NCBI RefSeq assembly: GCF_014650995.1
Contig: NZ_BMWA01000007.1
Location: 1-33,799, forward strand
Length of the DNA stretch: 33,799 nucleotides
Source: Streptomyces viridiviolaceus
GTDB taxonomy: Bacteria > Actinomycetota > Actinomycetes > Streptomycetales > Streptomycetaceae
Reading direction: 5' to 3'
The position numbers and the translations under genes are program-made. The notes under the pieces are model-generated. The model was not told where the DNA came from. It was given only the letters and a program-made list of their open reading frames with translations, and ran no database searches. Positions 1 through 8,056 of this stretch are shown here, in pieces; the stretch's first letter is position 1; each line of letters begins with the position of its first letter.

Positions 1-489
1 CCGGCGTTCCAGGGCACGATCAAGTCGGCGGTCGCCTTCGGCGCGCTCCTCTCGCAGGGCATCGGCGACACCATCCGGGTGTCGTTGAGCGCCCCGCCGG
101 CCGAGGAGGTCAAGGTCGGCATCCAGATCCTCCAGTCCCTGGGGCTCAGGCAGCGTCGCCTGGAGATCGTGTCGTGTCCCTCCTGCGGCCGCGCCCAGGT
201 GGACGTCTACAAGCTCGCCGACGAGGTCACGGCCGGGCTGGAGGGCATGGAGGTGCCGCTGCGCGTGGCCGTCATGGGCTGCGTGGTCAACGGTCCCGGC
301 GAGGCCCGCGAGGCCGACCTCGGGGTCGCCTCCGGCAACGGCAAGGGCCAGATCTTCGTGAAGGGAGAGGTCGTCAAGACCGTCCCGGAGTCCAAGATCG
401 TGGAGACGCTGATCGACGAGGCGATGAAGATCGCCGAGCAGATGGAGAAGGACGGCGAGTCGGGGGAGCCGGCCGTCACCGTGAGCTGA
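1..489 (+). CDS. ispG: 4-hydroxy-3-methylbut-2-enyl diphosphate synthase, C-terminal part
   Basis: The gene is cut by the left window edge and frame 1 is open from base 1, so about 162 C-terminal residues are seen. IspG (GcpE) is the 4Fe-4S enzyme that reductively opens methylerythritol cyclodiphosphate to HMBPP in the MEP isoprenoid pathway. The three cluster cysteines are present: CPSC (codons 175-177 and 184-186) and the Cys of [11 protein letters not shown] (codon 280-282), followed by the NGPGEA motif with its conserved Glu. The stop at 487-489 lies 27 bp before dxs on the same strand, consistent with one operon. Streptomyces often carry two ispG and two dxs copies. This pairing beside a hopanoid-type aminotransferase suggests the copy dedicated to hopanoids, which is inference because the upstream genes lie outside the window. 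Confidence 0.96.
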   Translation, partial: PAFQGTIKSAVAFGALLSQGIGDTIRVSLSAPPAEEVKVGIQILQSLGLRQRRLEIVSCPSCGRAQVDVYKLADEVTAGLEGMEVPLRVAVMGCVVNGPGEAREADLGVASGNGKGQIFVKGEVVKTVPESKIVETLIDEAMKIAEQMEKDGESGEPAVTVS

Positions 490-516
490 GCAGCACGGAC
501 CGAAGGGGGCACGAGC

Positions 517-2433
517 GTGACGATTCTGGAGAACATCCGGGGACCACGCGACCTGAAGGCGCTGTCCGAGGCGGAACTCGGTGAACTGTCCGAAGAGATC
601 CGTGACTTCCTGGTGCACGCCGTCGCCCGGACCGGCGGCCACCTCGGGCCCAACCTGGGCGTGGTGGAGCTCACCGTCGCCCTGCACCGGGTGTTCGAGT
701 CACCGGCCGACCGCATCCTCTGGGACACCGGCCACCAGAGCTACGTGCACAAGCTGGTGACGGGCCGTCAGGACTTCTCCAAACTGCGCGGAAAGGGCGG
801 CCTGTCCGGCTACCCCTCCCGCGAGGAGTCCGAGCACGACGTCATCGAGAACAGCCACGCCTCCACGGCGCTCGGCTGGGCCGACGGCCTCGCCAAGGCC
901 CGTCAGGTGCAGGGGGAGAAGGGCCACGTGGTCGCCGTGATCGGGGACGGAGCCCTGACCGGCGGCATGGCCTGGGAGGCCCTGAACAACATCGCGGCCG
1001 CCAAGGACCGCCCGCTGATCATCGTCGTCAACGACAACGAGCGGTCGTACTCGCCGACCATCGGCGGCCTCGCCAACCACCTGGCGACGCTCCGCACCAC
1101 CGACGGCTACGAGAGGATGCTGGCCTGGGGCAAGGACGTCCTCCAGCGCACCCCGGTGGTCGGCAACACCGTCTACGAGGCCCTGCACGGCGCGAAGAAG
1201 GGCTTCAAGGACGCCTTCGCACCGCAGGGCCTGTTCGAGGACCTGGGCCTGAAGTACGTCGGCCCGATCGACGGGCACGACATCGGGGCCGTCGAGTCCG
1301 CTCTGCGGCGCGCGAAACGCTTCCACGGACCGGTGCTCGTGCACTGCCTCACGGAGAAGGGCCGCGGTTACGAACCGGCCCTCGCCCACGAGGAGGACCA
1401 CTTCCACACGGTCGGCGTGATGGACCCGCGCACCTGCGAGCCGCTCGCGCCCGCCGGCGGGCCGTCCTGGACCTCCGTGTTCGGCGACGAGATGGTGCGG
1501 ATCGGGGAGGAACGCGACGACGTCGTGGCGATCACGGCGGCCATGCTGCACCCGGTCGGGCTCGGCCCCTTCGCCACGCGGTTCCCCGAGCGGATCTGGG
1601 ACGTCGGCATAGCGGAGCAGCACGCCGCCGTGTCCGCCGCGGGGCTGGCGACGGGCGGACTGCACCCGGTCGTCGCCGTCTACGCCACCTTCCTCAACCG
1701 CGCCTTCGACCAGCTGCTGATGGACGTGGCGCTGCACCGCTGCGGCGTGACGTTCGTACTGGACCGGGCCGGCGTCACCGGCGTCGACGGCGCGTCCCAC
1801 AACGGCATGTGGGACATGTCCGTCCTCCAGGTCGTGCCGGGGCTGCGCATCGCCGCCCCGCGCGACGCCGACCAGTTGCGTGCCCAGTTGCGCGAGGCGG
1901 TCGCCGTCGACGACGCCCCGACGCTGCTGCGTTTCCCGAAGGAGTCCGTCGGCCCCACCGTCCCGGCCGTGGACCGGGTCGGCGGCATGGACGTCCTGCA
2001 CGCCGCCGAGCGGCCCGAGGTGCTGCTCGTGGCCGTCGGGGTGATGGCGCCCGTCTGCCTGCAGGCCGCCGAGCTGCTGCAGGCCCGCGGCATCGGGTGC
2101 ACCGTGGTGGACCCGCGCTGGGTCAAGCCCGTCGACCCGGCGCTCCCGGAACTGGCCGCGCGACACCGGCTGGTGGCCGTCGTCGAGGACAACAGCCGCG
2201 CGGCCGGGGTGGGTTCCGCGGTGGCGCTGGCGCTGGGCGACGCGGAAGTCGACGTACCCGTACGGCGGTTCGGCATCCCGGAGCAGTTCCTGGCGCACGC
2301 CAAGCGCGCCGAGGTGCTGGCCGACATCGGCCTCACGCCCGTCGAGATCGCCGGCCGGATCAGTGCGAGCCTGGCCGTCAAGGAACAGGCCGGGGACGGC
2401 CGGACCGTCCGGCCGGGGCAAGGAGAGAACTGA
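517..2433 (+). CDS. dxs: 1-deoxy-D-xylulose-5-phosphate synthase
   Basis: A 638-residue TPP enzyme that condenses pyruvate and glyceraldehyde-3-phosphate to DXP, the entry step of the MEP pathway. The GTG start at 517 is preceded by a GAAGGGGG ribosome site. Visible marks: [10 protein letters not shown] near residue 70; the Mg/TPP motif [16 protein letters not shown] with Asp144; the transketolase-type catalytic Glu in GIAEQHAA (Glu367); and [10 protein letters not shown] in the pyrimidine-binding domain. Length is normal for the family. It sits 27 bp after ispG and its stop directly abuts the next start (TGAATG), so it is probably cotranscribed and translationally coupled with the aminotransferase. 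Expression of ispG plus dxs beside hopanoid genes would raise isoprenoid precursor supply. Confidence 0.97.
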   Translation: MTILENIRGPRDLKALSEAELGELSEEIRDFLVHAVARTGGHLGPNLGVVELTVALHRVFESPADRILWDTGHQSYVHKLVTGRQDFSKLRGKGGLSGYPSREESEHDVIENSHASTALGWADGLAKARQVQGEKGHVVAVIGDGALTGGMAWEALNNIAAAKDRPLIIVVNDNERSYSPTIGGLANHLATLRTTDGYERMLAWGKDVLQRTPVVGNTVYEALHGAKKGFKDAFAPQGLFEDLGLKYVGPIDGHDIGAVESALRRAKRFHGPVLVHCLTEKGRGYEPALAHEEDHFHTVGVMDPRTCEPLAPAGGPSWTSVFGDEMVRIGEERDDVVAITAAMLHPVGLGPFATRFPERIWDVGIAEQHAAVSAAGLATGGLHPVVAVYATFLNRAFDQLLMDVALHRCGVTFVLDRAGVTGVDGASHNGMWDMSVLQVVPGLRIAAPRDADQLRAQLREAVAVDDAPTLLRFPKESVGPTVPAVDRVGGMDVLHAAERPEVLLVAVGVMAPVCLQAAELLQARGIGCTVVDPRWVKPVDPALPELAARHRLVAVVEDNSRAAGVGSAVALALGDAEVDVPVRRFGIPEQFLAHAKRAEVLADIGLTPVEIAGRISASLAVKEQAGDGRTVRPGQGEN

Positions 2434-3819
2434 ATGACCAAGGAGTTCGACCTCGGCAGACTCTTGGCCGAGCGCGGAGCCGAGCGCTACGAGCTGCACA
2501 CGCGGCACCTCAACCACCAGCTTCCGCGCATGCTGCGCACCATCGGCTTCGACCGGGTCTACGAGCGTGCCGAGGGTGCGTACTTCTGGGACGCGGACGG
2601 CAACGACTACCTGGACATGCTCGCCGGGTTCGGGGTGATGGGGCTGGGCCGCCACCACCCCGTCGTCCGCAAGGCGCTGCACGACGTCCTCGACGCCTCC
2701 CTGGCCGACCTGACCCGGTTCGACTGCCCTCCGCTGCCCGGGCTGCTGGCCGAGAAGCTGCTGTCCTACAGCCCGCACCTGGACCGGGTGTTCTTCGGCA
2801 ACAGCGGCACGGAGGCGGTCGAGACGGCGCTGAAGTTCGCCCGGTACGCGACCGGCAGGCCGAGGGTCCTGTACTGCTCGCACGCCTTCCACGGGCTGAC
2901 CACCGGATCGCTGTCCGTCAACGGCGAGGCCGGCTTCCGGGACGGCTTCGCCCCGCTGCTGCCCGACACCGCGGTCCCGCTCGGTGACCTGGACGCCCTG
3001 GCGCGGGAGCTGAAGAAGGGCGACGTCGCCGCGCTGATCGTGGAGCCCATCCAGGGCAAGGGCGTGCACGAGGCCCCGCCCGGCTATCTGCGGGGCGCGC
3101 AGGAGCTGCTGCACCGGTACAAGGCGCTGCTGATCGCCGACGAGGTGCAGACGGGCCTCGGCCGCACCGGGAGGTTCTACGCCTACCAGCACGAGGAGGG
3201 CGTGGAGCCCGACCTGGTGTGCGTCGCCAAGGCGCTGTCCGGCGGGTACGTACCCGTGGGGGCCACGCTGGGCAAGGACTGGATCTTCCGGAAGGTGTTC
3301 TCGTCGATGGACCGGGTGCTGGTCCACTCGGCGAGCTTCGGGTCCAACGCGCAGGCCATGGCGGCCGGACTCGCCGTGCTGGCGGTCATGGAGGACGAAC
3401 AGACCGTGGCGAACGCCGCGGCCGTCGGCGAGCGGCTGAAGTCCCGGCTGGCGGCGCTGGTGGACACCTACGAACTGCTCGCCGACGTCCGCGGCCGGGG
3501 CCTGATGATCGGCATCGAGTTCGGCAGGCCCCGGTCGCTGAAGCTGCGCAGCCGCTGGACGATGCTCCAGGCCGCGCGCAAGGGGCTGTTCGCGCAGATG
3601 GTGGTGGTGCCCCTGCTGCAACGGCACCGGATCCTGACGCAGGTCTCCGGAGACCACCTGGAGGTGATCAAGTTGATCCCGCCGCTGATCGTCGGCGAAC
3701 GCGAGGCGGACCGGTTCGTCGACGCGTTCACCGAGGTCATGGACGACGCCCACAACGGTGGCGGCCTGATGTGGGACTTCGGCAAGACCTTGGTCAAGCA
3801 GGCGGTGGGCAACCGGTAG
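2434..3819 (+). CDS. hpnO: Class III PLP aminotransferase, hopanoid side-chain type (HpnO-like)
   Basis: A 461-residue fold-type I PLP aminotransferase. The cofactor-binding motif LLIADEVQTGLGRTG and the Schiff-base lysine in CVAKALSGG (Lys266) are both visible, as is the GNSGTEAVE phosphate-binding segment. The ATG at 2434 directly follows the dxs stop and has AAGGAGAG about 6 bp upstream. Family knowledge: in Streptomyces an aminotransferase in this position converts ribosylhopane to aminobacteriohopanetriol, modifying the membrane sterol analogue. Assignment to hopanoid metabolism rests on the family plus the ispG-dxs context. The sequence alone would also allow an ornithine/acetylornithine-type aminotransferase. 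The C-terminus (after about residue 420) is less typical of primary-metabolism enzymes. Confidence 0.85.
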   Translation: MTKEFDLGRLLAERGAERYELHTRHLNHQLPRMLRTIGFDRVYERAEGAYFWDADGNDYLDMLAGFGVMGLGRHHPVVRKALHDVLDASLADLTRFDCPPLPGLLAEKLLSYSPHLDRVFFGNSGTEAVETALKFARYATGRPRVLYCSHAFHGLTTGSLSVNGEAGFRDGFAPLLPDTAVPLGDLDALARELKKGDVAALIVEPIQGKGVHEAPPGYLRGAQELLHRYKALLIADEVQTGLGRTGRFYAYQHEEGVEPDLVCVAKALSGGYVPVGATLGKDWIFRKVFSSMDRVLVHSASFGSNAQAMAAGLAVLAVMEDEQTVANAAAVGERLKSRLAALVDTYELLADVRGRGLMIGIEFGRPRSLKLRSRWTMLQAARKGLFAQMVVVPLLQRHRILTQVSGDHLEVIKLIPPLIVGEREADRFVDAFTEVMDDAHNGGGLMWDFGKTLVKQAVGNR

Positions 3820-3851
3820 GCGGCTCCCGCCAGGCCGTGACCTTCCCGTTT

Positions 3852-3886
3852 TTGCCTGTGAGGCAACAAAATTGCCCCAGAGGTAA
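3852..3886. promoter_or_regulatory. Tandem TTGCC-N5-GGYAA boxes upstream of XRE-cupin gene
   Basis: Two 15-bp inverted repeats: TTGCC-TGTGA-GGCAA at 3852-3866 (perfect arms) and TTGCC-CCAGA-GGTAA at 3872-3886 (one mismatch). Their starts are exactly 20 bp apart, about two helical turns, so two dimers could bind the same face of the DNA. They lie 20 bp before the ATG of the regulator at 3907, the usual place for autoregulation. Binding by that regulator is inferred. No good -35/-10 pair was found; TTGCCC (3872) plus 17 bp to CTGAAT (3895) is weak. Confidence 0.6.
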
Positions 3887-3906
3887 ATCTCGGGCTGAAT
3901 GGAGGT

Positions 3907-4551
3907 ATGAGCTCCTCTGAGACCGAGCCGCCGGTCGATCCGGCGGAAGCGGTGTCCGTCGTGGCGCCGCAACTGCGGGCCCTGCGTCGCCGGGCCGCCC
4001 TCACACTGGAGGCCGCGGCCCGTTCCGCGGGACTGTCGCCCGCCCACCTCTCCCGGCTGGAGACCGGGCAGCGCCAGCCCTCGCTGCCCATGCTGCTCGC
4101 CCTCGCCCGTATCTACGGTACGACCGTCTCGGAACTGCTCGGCGAGACGGTGGCGGACCGGGACGCGATCGTGCGTGCCGCCGACATGGAGCCGACGGTG
4201 GCGGGCGGCTGGACGTACTGGCAGGCCGGCTCCGCAGGCCGCGGGATGCAGGCCCTGCGCGTCCACGTGCCGTACGGCTCCCAGGGCGACATCGTGCGGG
4301 TGCACCCCGGCGAGGAGTGGCTCCACGTCCTCAGCGGCCGGCTGCGGCTGCGTCTCGGCGACACCGTGCACCTGCTCGGGCCGGGCGACAGCGCGCACTT
4401 CGACTCGTTGACCCCGCACCGGATCGCCGCCCGGGACACCGACGGGGTCGAGCTCCTCTTCGTGCACACCCTGCTGCAGGCGCCCACGGCCGCGCTGTGC
4501 CTGGGCCCCGCCACCACCGCACCCCACCCCACCTCTGGAGAGACGCCATGA
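3907..4551 (+). CDS. XRE-family regulator with C-terminal cupin domain
   Basis: A 214-residue two-domain regulator. Residues about 20-80 form an XRE helix-turn-helix (LTLEAAARSAGLSPAHLSRLE then PSLPMLLALARIYG). Residues about 105-190 form a small cupin barrel (HPGEEWLHVLSGRLRLRLGD and LGPGDSAHF), which in this family senses a small molecule or metal. The ATG at 3907 is used because no better start exists, although the GGAGGT box at 3901-3906 directly abuts it, which is too close for normal initiation. GTG 3952 is an in-frame alternative. The last base pairs overlap the next gene (ATGA), so the two are coupled. It follows hpnO by 87 bp, and the tandem boxes there suggest its own autoregulated unit. 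Ligand unknown. Confidence 0.9.
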   Translation: MSSSETEPPVDPAEAVSVVAPQLRALRRRAALTLEAAARSAGLSPAHLSRLETGQRQPSLPMLLALARIYGTTVSELLGETVADRDAIVRAADMEPTVAGGWTYWQAGSAGRGMQALRVHVPYGSQGDIVRVHPGEEWLHVLSGRLRLRLGDTVHLLGPGDSAHFDSLTPHRIAARDTDGVELLFVHTLLQAPTAALCLGPATTAPHPTSGETP

Positions 4552-4667
4552 GCAACATGGAGGAGAAGTTCCCGCGCGCCCTGTGGATCCGGCTGATCAT
4601 CTACGTCGCCGTGGGCCACGCCTTCGCGGGCTTCATCTATCTGCTCTTCGAGGTGGGAGCCAAGTAG
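4548..4667 (+). CDS. Small single-pass membrane protein, DUF6126-like (39 aa)
   Basis: A 39-residue protein starting at ATG 4548, overlapping the regulator stop by four bases (ATGA) with GGAG seven bases upstream. A charged N-terminal segment (MSNMEEKFPR) is followed by one hydrophobic helix (about residues 11-35) and a short VGAK tail. This matches what I recall of the Streptomyces DUF6126 family, found next to XRE-cupin regulators. No catalytic residues or cysteines occur. The strict coupling suggests it works with, or is controlled by, the regulator, for example as a membrane anchor or signal relay; that role is a guess. It is easily missed because the longer frame starting at 4317 is a shadow of the regulator. 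Confidence 0.82.
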   Translation: MSNMEEKFPRALWIRLIIYVAVGHAFAGFIYLLFEVGAK

Positions 4668-4674
4668 GAGAGCG

Positions 4675-4696
4675 GGGCCGGGCGGGCGCCCGGCCC
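4675..4696. terminator. Hairpin terminator between convergent genes
   Basis: A perfect 9-bp stem, GGGCCGGGC (4675-4683) and GCCCGGCCC (4688-4696), with a 4-base loop. It begins 8 bp after the small membrane gene and ends 6 bp before the stop codon of the convergent phosphatase. There is no U tract, as is usual in Streptomyces. It probably serves both strands. Confidence 0.75.
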
Positions 4697-4702
4697 GGCG
4701 GG

Positions 4703-5500
4703 TCAGTCCAGCATCCGCTCGCGCAGCCGCTCCCGGGTCTGCGGGGTGATCCGCAGGCCCTGCTCCAGATAGGCGTCGACCCCGCCCCAGGTCTCCTCGA
4801 CGGTCTCGAAGGCCGCCGCCAGATACTCGGCACGGGCGTCGAACAGGGGGCTGAGCAGTTCCATGACCTCGGGGGAGTAGGCGGAGGCCGAGGAGGAGCT
4901 GCGCCGCACCTTGTAGCGGCGGTGCTTGGCGTTCGACTTGAGGTAGTCGTCGAGGATGGCGTCGCGCTCGACGCCCAGGGCGAGCAGCGTGACCGCGATG
5001 GACAGGCCCGCGCGGTCCTTGCCGGCCGCGCAGTGCATCAGGGCCGGGACACTGTCCTCGGCGAGCGCGTGCAGCACCTGGGAGTGCTCCGCCGTGCGCT
5101 CCTTCACGATCATGCGGTAGGAGTCGATCATCCGGGTCGCGCCCTTGCCGTCCGCCAGGATCCCGCGCAGCTGGTCGAGGTCGCCGTCGCGGACCATCTT
5201 CCAGAACTCCGCGCCGTCGGCGGGGTCGCTCAGCGGAAGGTTGACATTGCGCACGCCCGGCAGCGCGACGTCCGGTCCCTCGAGCTTCTGGTCGGCCGCG
5301 TTGCGGAAGTCGAAGATCGTGTGCAGGCCCAGGGTGGAGAGGAAGGCGGCATCGTCCTCGGTGGCGTGTGCGAGGTGGCCGCTGCGGAACAGCACGCCGT
5401 GCCGCACCCGGCGCCCGTCCACGGTCGGCAGTCCGCCCACGTCACGGAAGTTGCGCACACCGCCCAGTTCGGGCTCGGTCGACGGGACCTGCTGCGTCAC
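4703..5500 (-). CDS. Tyrosine/lipid phosphatase family protein (HCxxGKDR type)
   Basis: A 265-residue dual-specificity-like phosphatase of the bacterial tyrosine/lipid phosphatase family (Y_phosphatase3). The catalytic P-loop HCAAGKDRAG carries the nucleophile Cys157 and Arg163. The N-terminal GVRNFRDVGG motif and the FDFRNAADQ general-acid region are both present. GTG 5500 was chosen because GGGAGGAG lies 5 bp upstream; a longer frame to 5548 has no ribosome site. The substrate may be phosphotyrosine, phosphoserine/threonine or phosphoinositide and cannot be read from sequence. It has no signal peptide, so it is cytoplasmic. It runs alone, convergent with the preceding operon and divergent from the M23 peptidase. 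Confidence 0.9.
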   Translation of the reverse strand: MTQQVPSTEPELGGVRNFRDVGGLPTVDGRRVRHGVLFRSGHLAHATEDDAAFLSTLGLHTIFDFRNAADQKLEGPDVALPGVRNVNLPLSDPADGAEFWKMVRDGDLDQLRGILADGKGATRMIDSYRMIVKERTAEHSQVLHALAEDSVPALMHCAAGKDRAGLSIAVTLLALGVERDAILDDYLKSNAKHRRYKVRRSSSSASAYSPEVMELLSPLFDARAEYLAAAFETVEETWGGVDAYLEQGLRITPQTRERLRERMLD

Positions 5501-5857
5501 GAGGGCTCCTCCCACTCCGCCCCGCCGGCACTGCTCGCCCGCGGGCACCGACTCGACGATACGGCATTCCTTGCTTGCGGCAATGAGTTGTCCACAGGTG
5601 ATGTGAGACGACTAAGGCATGAATGAACTTTCTGTCCGAATTGTGGATTTAGCTCCAACTTGCCCTGGAGTGGATGGTGCTGGCGCGGGCCGTCGTGAGG
5701 AGCGTCATATCCGTGACGGTGCGTTGTTTATCATGTCCACGTAATACGCACGTTTTTCAAGGCTGTTTGCCGGAAGTGGCGTTCTCCGAATCGACGGAGG
5801 GTGACCGGTAATTCCCCTAAAGGATCAAGTGAAACACCTGCCCGAGGAACCCCTCGC
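5501..5857. other. Divergent intergenic region, no protein gene seen
   Basis: About 360 bp of unusually A/T-rich DNA for this genome, between the phosphatase start and the promoter of the riboswitch transcript. No ORF has both a ribosome site and coding-like third positions. It holds one terminator-like element on the + strand: GTGCGT (5719-5724) pairing with ACGCAC (5746-5751), followed by GTTTTT (5752-5757). Confidence 0.5.
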
Positions 5858-5887
5858 TTGTCCGGTTGCGTCGTGGTCCCTTACGTT
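5858..5887 (+). promoter_or_regulatory. Candidate promoter of the riboswitch-M23 transcript
   Basis: TTGTCC (5858-5863), an 18-bp spacer and TACGTT (5882-5887) resemble a vegetative (HrdB-type) promoter. The predicted start near 5894 falls just ahead of the riboswitch P1 strand at 5907. It is placed by pattern only. Confidence 0.45.
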
Positions 5888-5906
5888 CACCACCGATCCG
5901 GACGGA

Positions 5907-6081
5907 CGCCTAATCCTGCCGCCGACCGGAGCCCCAATTCATCCATCACCCGTACACGGCAGGAGCGGGGGACCCACAGGTACAACCGCCTGTTCCGGTC
6001 TCAGGAACGGCTAGGGGTAAAGCCGCGCTCCGGTGCGGCCGGGCATCTCCAGCCCGCACCCGACAGCTCACCTCGCAGGCG
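5907..6081 (+). ncRNA. c-di-AMP riboswitch (ydaO-yuaA class)
   Basis: The leader of the M23 peptidase gene carries the ydaO consensus. P1 is CGCCT (5907-5911) with AGGCG (6077-6081). CCTGCC (5915-5920) pairs GGCAGG (5958-5963), followed by the GGGGGACCCA core (5967-5976). ACAGG (5976-5980) pairs CCTGT (5989-5993). CGGCT (6008-6012) pairs AGCCG (6021-6025) around AGGGGTAA. The 3' signature CCGACAGCTCACCTCGCAGGC ends at the P1 strand. Family knowledge: this RNA binds c-di-AMP and usually turns expression off, and in actinobacteria it precedes cell-wall hydrolase genes. The GGAGAGG ribosome site (6084-6090) starts 3 bases after P1, so translation control or a short terminator switch are both possible. 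Confidence 0.92.
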
Positions 6082-6098
6082 CCGGAGAGGAATTCGCC

Positions 6099-7040
6099 AT
6101 GCCTGCGAAGGGTAAGCACCGCCGTACCAAGGCTCAGCGTCTGACCCGCACCATCGCCGTCGCCGGCACCGGTGGCGCCGCGCTCGCGCTTCCCCTCATG
6201 GGGGCCGCCACCGCCCAGGCCGCGCCTGCGCATTCGGTTTCCGAAAAGGCCGTGCAGTCCGTCGCGGTGGCAGCCGAGAAGTCCGCCGACAAGAGCGCGG
6301 CCAAGAAGTCGGACACGCGGACGTACACCGTGAAGAGCGGTGACTACCTCTCGAAGATCGCCGAAGAGCAGAACGTCACCGGTGGCTGGAAGAAGCTCTA
6401 CGCGGACAACCGCGAGGCCGTCGGCTCCGACCCGTCGCTGATCCACCCCGGTCTGAAGCTCTCGATCGGTGAGAAGGCCGCGACCGGCGCCGCCAAGCCG
6501 TCGGCGGAGTCCTCCGCCAAGCCCACGAAGCCGGCCGCCCCCGCGCCCAAGGCGTCCGAGAAGTCCTCGGAGAAGGCCGAGGCCGCCACGTCGAAGACGA
6601 CCACGCAGTCCGCCGGGACCGCGAGCGCCTCCACCGGCTTCACCTCCCCCGTGGCCGCCGGCACCGTCGGCACCCCGTACCACCAGACCGGCAGCATGTG
6701 GTCCAGCGGCTACCACACCGGCACCGACTTCGTCATCCCGACCGGCACCCCGCTCAAGGCCGTCGGCGCGGGCACCGTCGTCTCCGCCGGCTGGGGCGGC
6801 GCGTACGGCAACCAGGTCGTCATCAAGCTCGCCGACGGCCACTACGCCCAGTACGCCCACCTCTCCTCGATCTCCGTCTCCAGCGGCCAGTCCGTGACCG
6901 CCGGCCAGCAGATCGGTCTCTCCGGTGCCACCGGCAACGTGACCGGCCCGCACCTTCACTTCGAGATCCGCACCACGCCGAACTACGGCTCGGACGTGGA
7001 CCCGATCGCCTACCTGCGCTCGCACGGCGTCTCCGTCTGA
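6099..7040 (+). CDS. Secreted LysM-M23 peptidoglycan endopeptidase
   Basis: A 313-residue exported cell-wall hydrolase. The signal peptide has basic residues 4-17, a hydrophobic core 19-37 and a likely AQA cleavage site after residue 41. A LysM domain (about 75-123, TYTVKSGDYLSKIAEEQ) binds peptidoglycan. An Ala/Lys/Ser-rich linker spans about 125-180. The C-terminal M23 (LytM) domain has the zinc ligands His206 and Asp210 (HTGTD) and HLHFE (His285, His287), plus YAHLS (His254), so it should be active. ATG 6099 is correct: GGAGAGG lies 8 bp upstream, and the longer GTG frame at 6033 starts inside the riboswitch. Its c-di-AMP control and outer location suggest a role in growth, spore germination or wall stress. 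Confidence 0.95.
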   Translation: MPAKGKHRRTKAQRLTRTIAVAGTGGAALALPLMGAATAQAAPAHSVSEKAVQSVAVAAEKSADKSAAKKSDTRTYTVKSGDYLSKIAEEQNVTGGWKKLYADNREAVGSDPSLIHPGLKLSIGEKAATGAAKPSAESSAKPTKPAAPAPKASEKSSEKAEAATSKTTTQSAGTASASTGFTSPVAAGTVGTPYHQTGSMWSSGYHTGTDFVIPTGTPLKAVGAGTVVSAGWGGAYGNQVVIKLADGHYAQYAHLSSISVSSGQSVTAGQQIGLSGATGNVTGPHLHFEIRTTPNYGSDVDPIAYLRSHGVSV

Positions 7041-7059
7041 CGCACGGTCCCTCGCGACT

Positions 7060-7097
7060 CCGAAGGCCGGACCCCGATCCCCGGGTCCGGCCTTCGG
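7060..7097 (+). terminator. Strong hairpin terminator after the M23 gene
   Basis: A perfect 15-bp stem, CCGAAGGCCGGACCC (7060-7074) and GGGTCCGGCCTTCGG (7083-7097), with an 8-base loop, starts 19 bp after the M23 stop codon. Confidence 0.92.
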
Positions 7098-7223
7098 TGT
7101 CCCCGGTGTTCCGCGGCGGATATTCCGGAGTTGGCGAACACTTTAGGAGTGGCTTTTCTCACCGCCCGTCAACCCCTTCCTACGGTCGCGTAGGTCACAT
7201 TCGAAGGTGAATCATGGGCCGAC

Positions 7224-8042
7224 GTGGCAGACGATTCGAAGAGTGACAGCAGAGCAGTGATCGGGTCGTACGTGGCGGTGGGGGACAGCTTCACCGAGGG
7301 CGTCGGCGACCCCGGCCCCGACGGGGCGTTCGTCGGCTGGGCCGACCGGTTCGCCGTGCTGCTCGCCGACCGGCGCCCCGAGGGCGACTTCACGTATACG
7401 AACCTCGCCGTGCGCGGCAAGTTGCTCGACCAGATCGTGGCGGACCAGGTTCCCCGAGCCGTCGAACTCGCGCCGGACCTGGTCTCTTTCTGTGCGGGCG
7501 GCAACGACATCATCCGGCCCGGCACCGACCCCGACGAGGTCGCCGAGCGCTTCGAACGGGCCGTGGCCGCGCTGGCCGCCGTGGCCGGCACCGTACTCGT
7601 GACCACGGGCTTCGACACCCGCGGGGTGCCCGTGCTCAAGCACCTGCGCGGCAAGATCGCCACCTACAACGGGCACGTCCGGGCCGTCGCCGACCGCTAC
7701 GGCTGTCCGGTGCTCGACCTGTGGTCGCTGCGCAGCGTGCAGGACCGCAGGGCCTGGGACGCCGACCGGCTGCACCTCTCACCCGAGGGGCACACGCGCG
7801 TGGCGCTCCGCGCGGGCCAGGCGCTGGGCCTGGAGATCCCGGCCGACCCGGAGCAGCCCTGGCCGCCGCTGCCGCCGCGCGGCACCCTCGACGTCCGGCG
7901 CGACGACGTCCACTGGGCACGCGAGTACCTGGTGCCGTGGATCGGGCGCCGGCTGCGCGGCCAGTCGTCCGGGGACCACGTCACGGCCAAGGGGACGCTG
8001 TCGCCGGACGACATCAAGATGCGGATCGCCGCGGTGGCCTGA
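7224..8042 (+). CDS. SGNH/GDSL-family hydrolase
   Basis: A 272-residue cytoplasmic GDSL-type esterase/lipase. Block I is VAVGDSFTEG with the nucleophile Ser22. GGND carries the oxyanion Asn (block III). DRLHLS gives the catalytic Asp181/His184 pair. There is no signal peptide. The GTG at 7224 is kept although its spacing from GAAGGTGA (7203-7210) is long (13 bp); GTG 7257 is an alternative. The better-spaced ATG at 7214 is out of frame and reads a 10-codon ORF instead. Residues after about 210 (PWPPLPPRGTLDVRRDDVHW) form a conserved C-terminal extension typical of the actinobacterial members. The substrate is unknown; such enzymes deacylate lipids, glycans or esters. Confidence 0.88.
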   Translation: MADDSKSDSRAVIGSYVAVGDSFTEGVGDPGPDGAFVGWADRFAVLLADRRPEGDFTYTNLAVRGKLLDQIVADQVPRAVELAPDLVSFCAGGNDIIRPGTDPDEVAERFERAVAALAAVAGTVLVTTGFDTRGVPVLKHLRGKIATYNGHVRAVADRYGCPVLDLWSLRSVQDRRAWDADRLHLSPEGHTRVALRAGQALGLEIPADPEQPWPPLPPRGTLDVRRDDVHWAREYLVPWIGRRLRGQSSGDHVTAKGTLSPDDIKMRIAAVA

Positions 8043-8056
8043 GGACGGCCCGTGTC

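Noticed and set aside
700..4527. A 1275-codon open frame on the - strand across dxs, hpnO and the regulator
   Set aside because: It is antisense to three clearly recognised genes and results from the lack of stop codons in high-GC DNA; no domain is recognisable.
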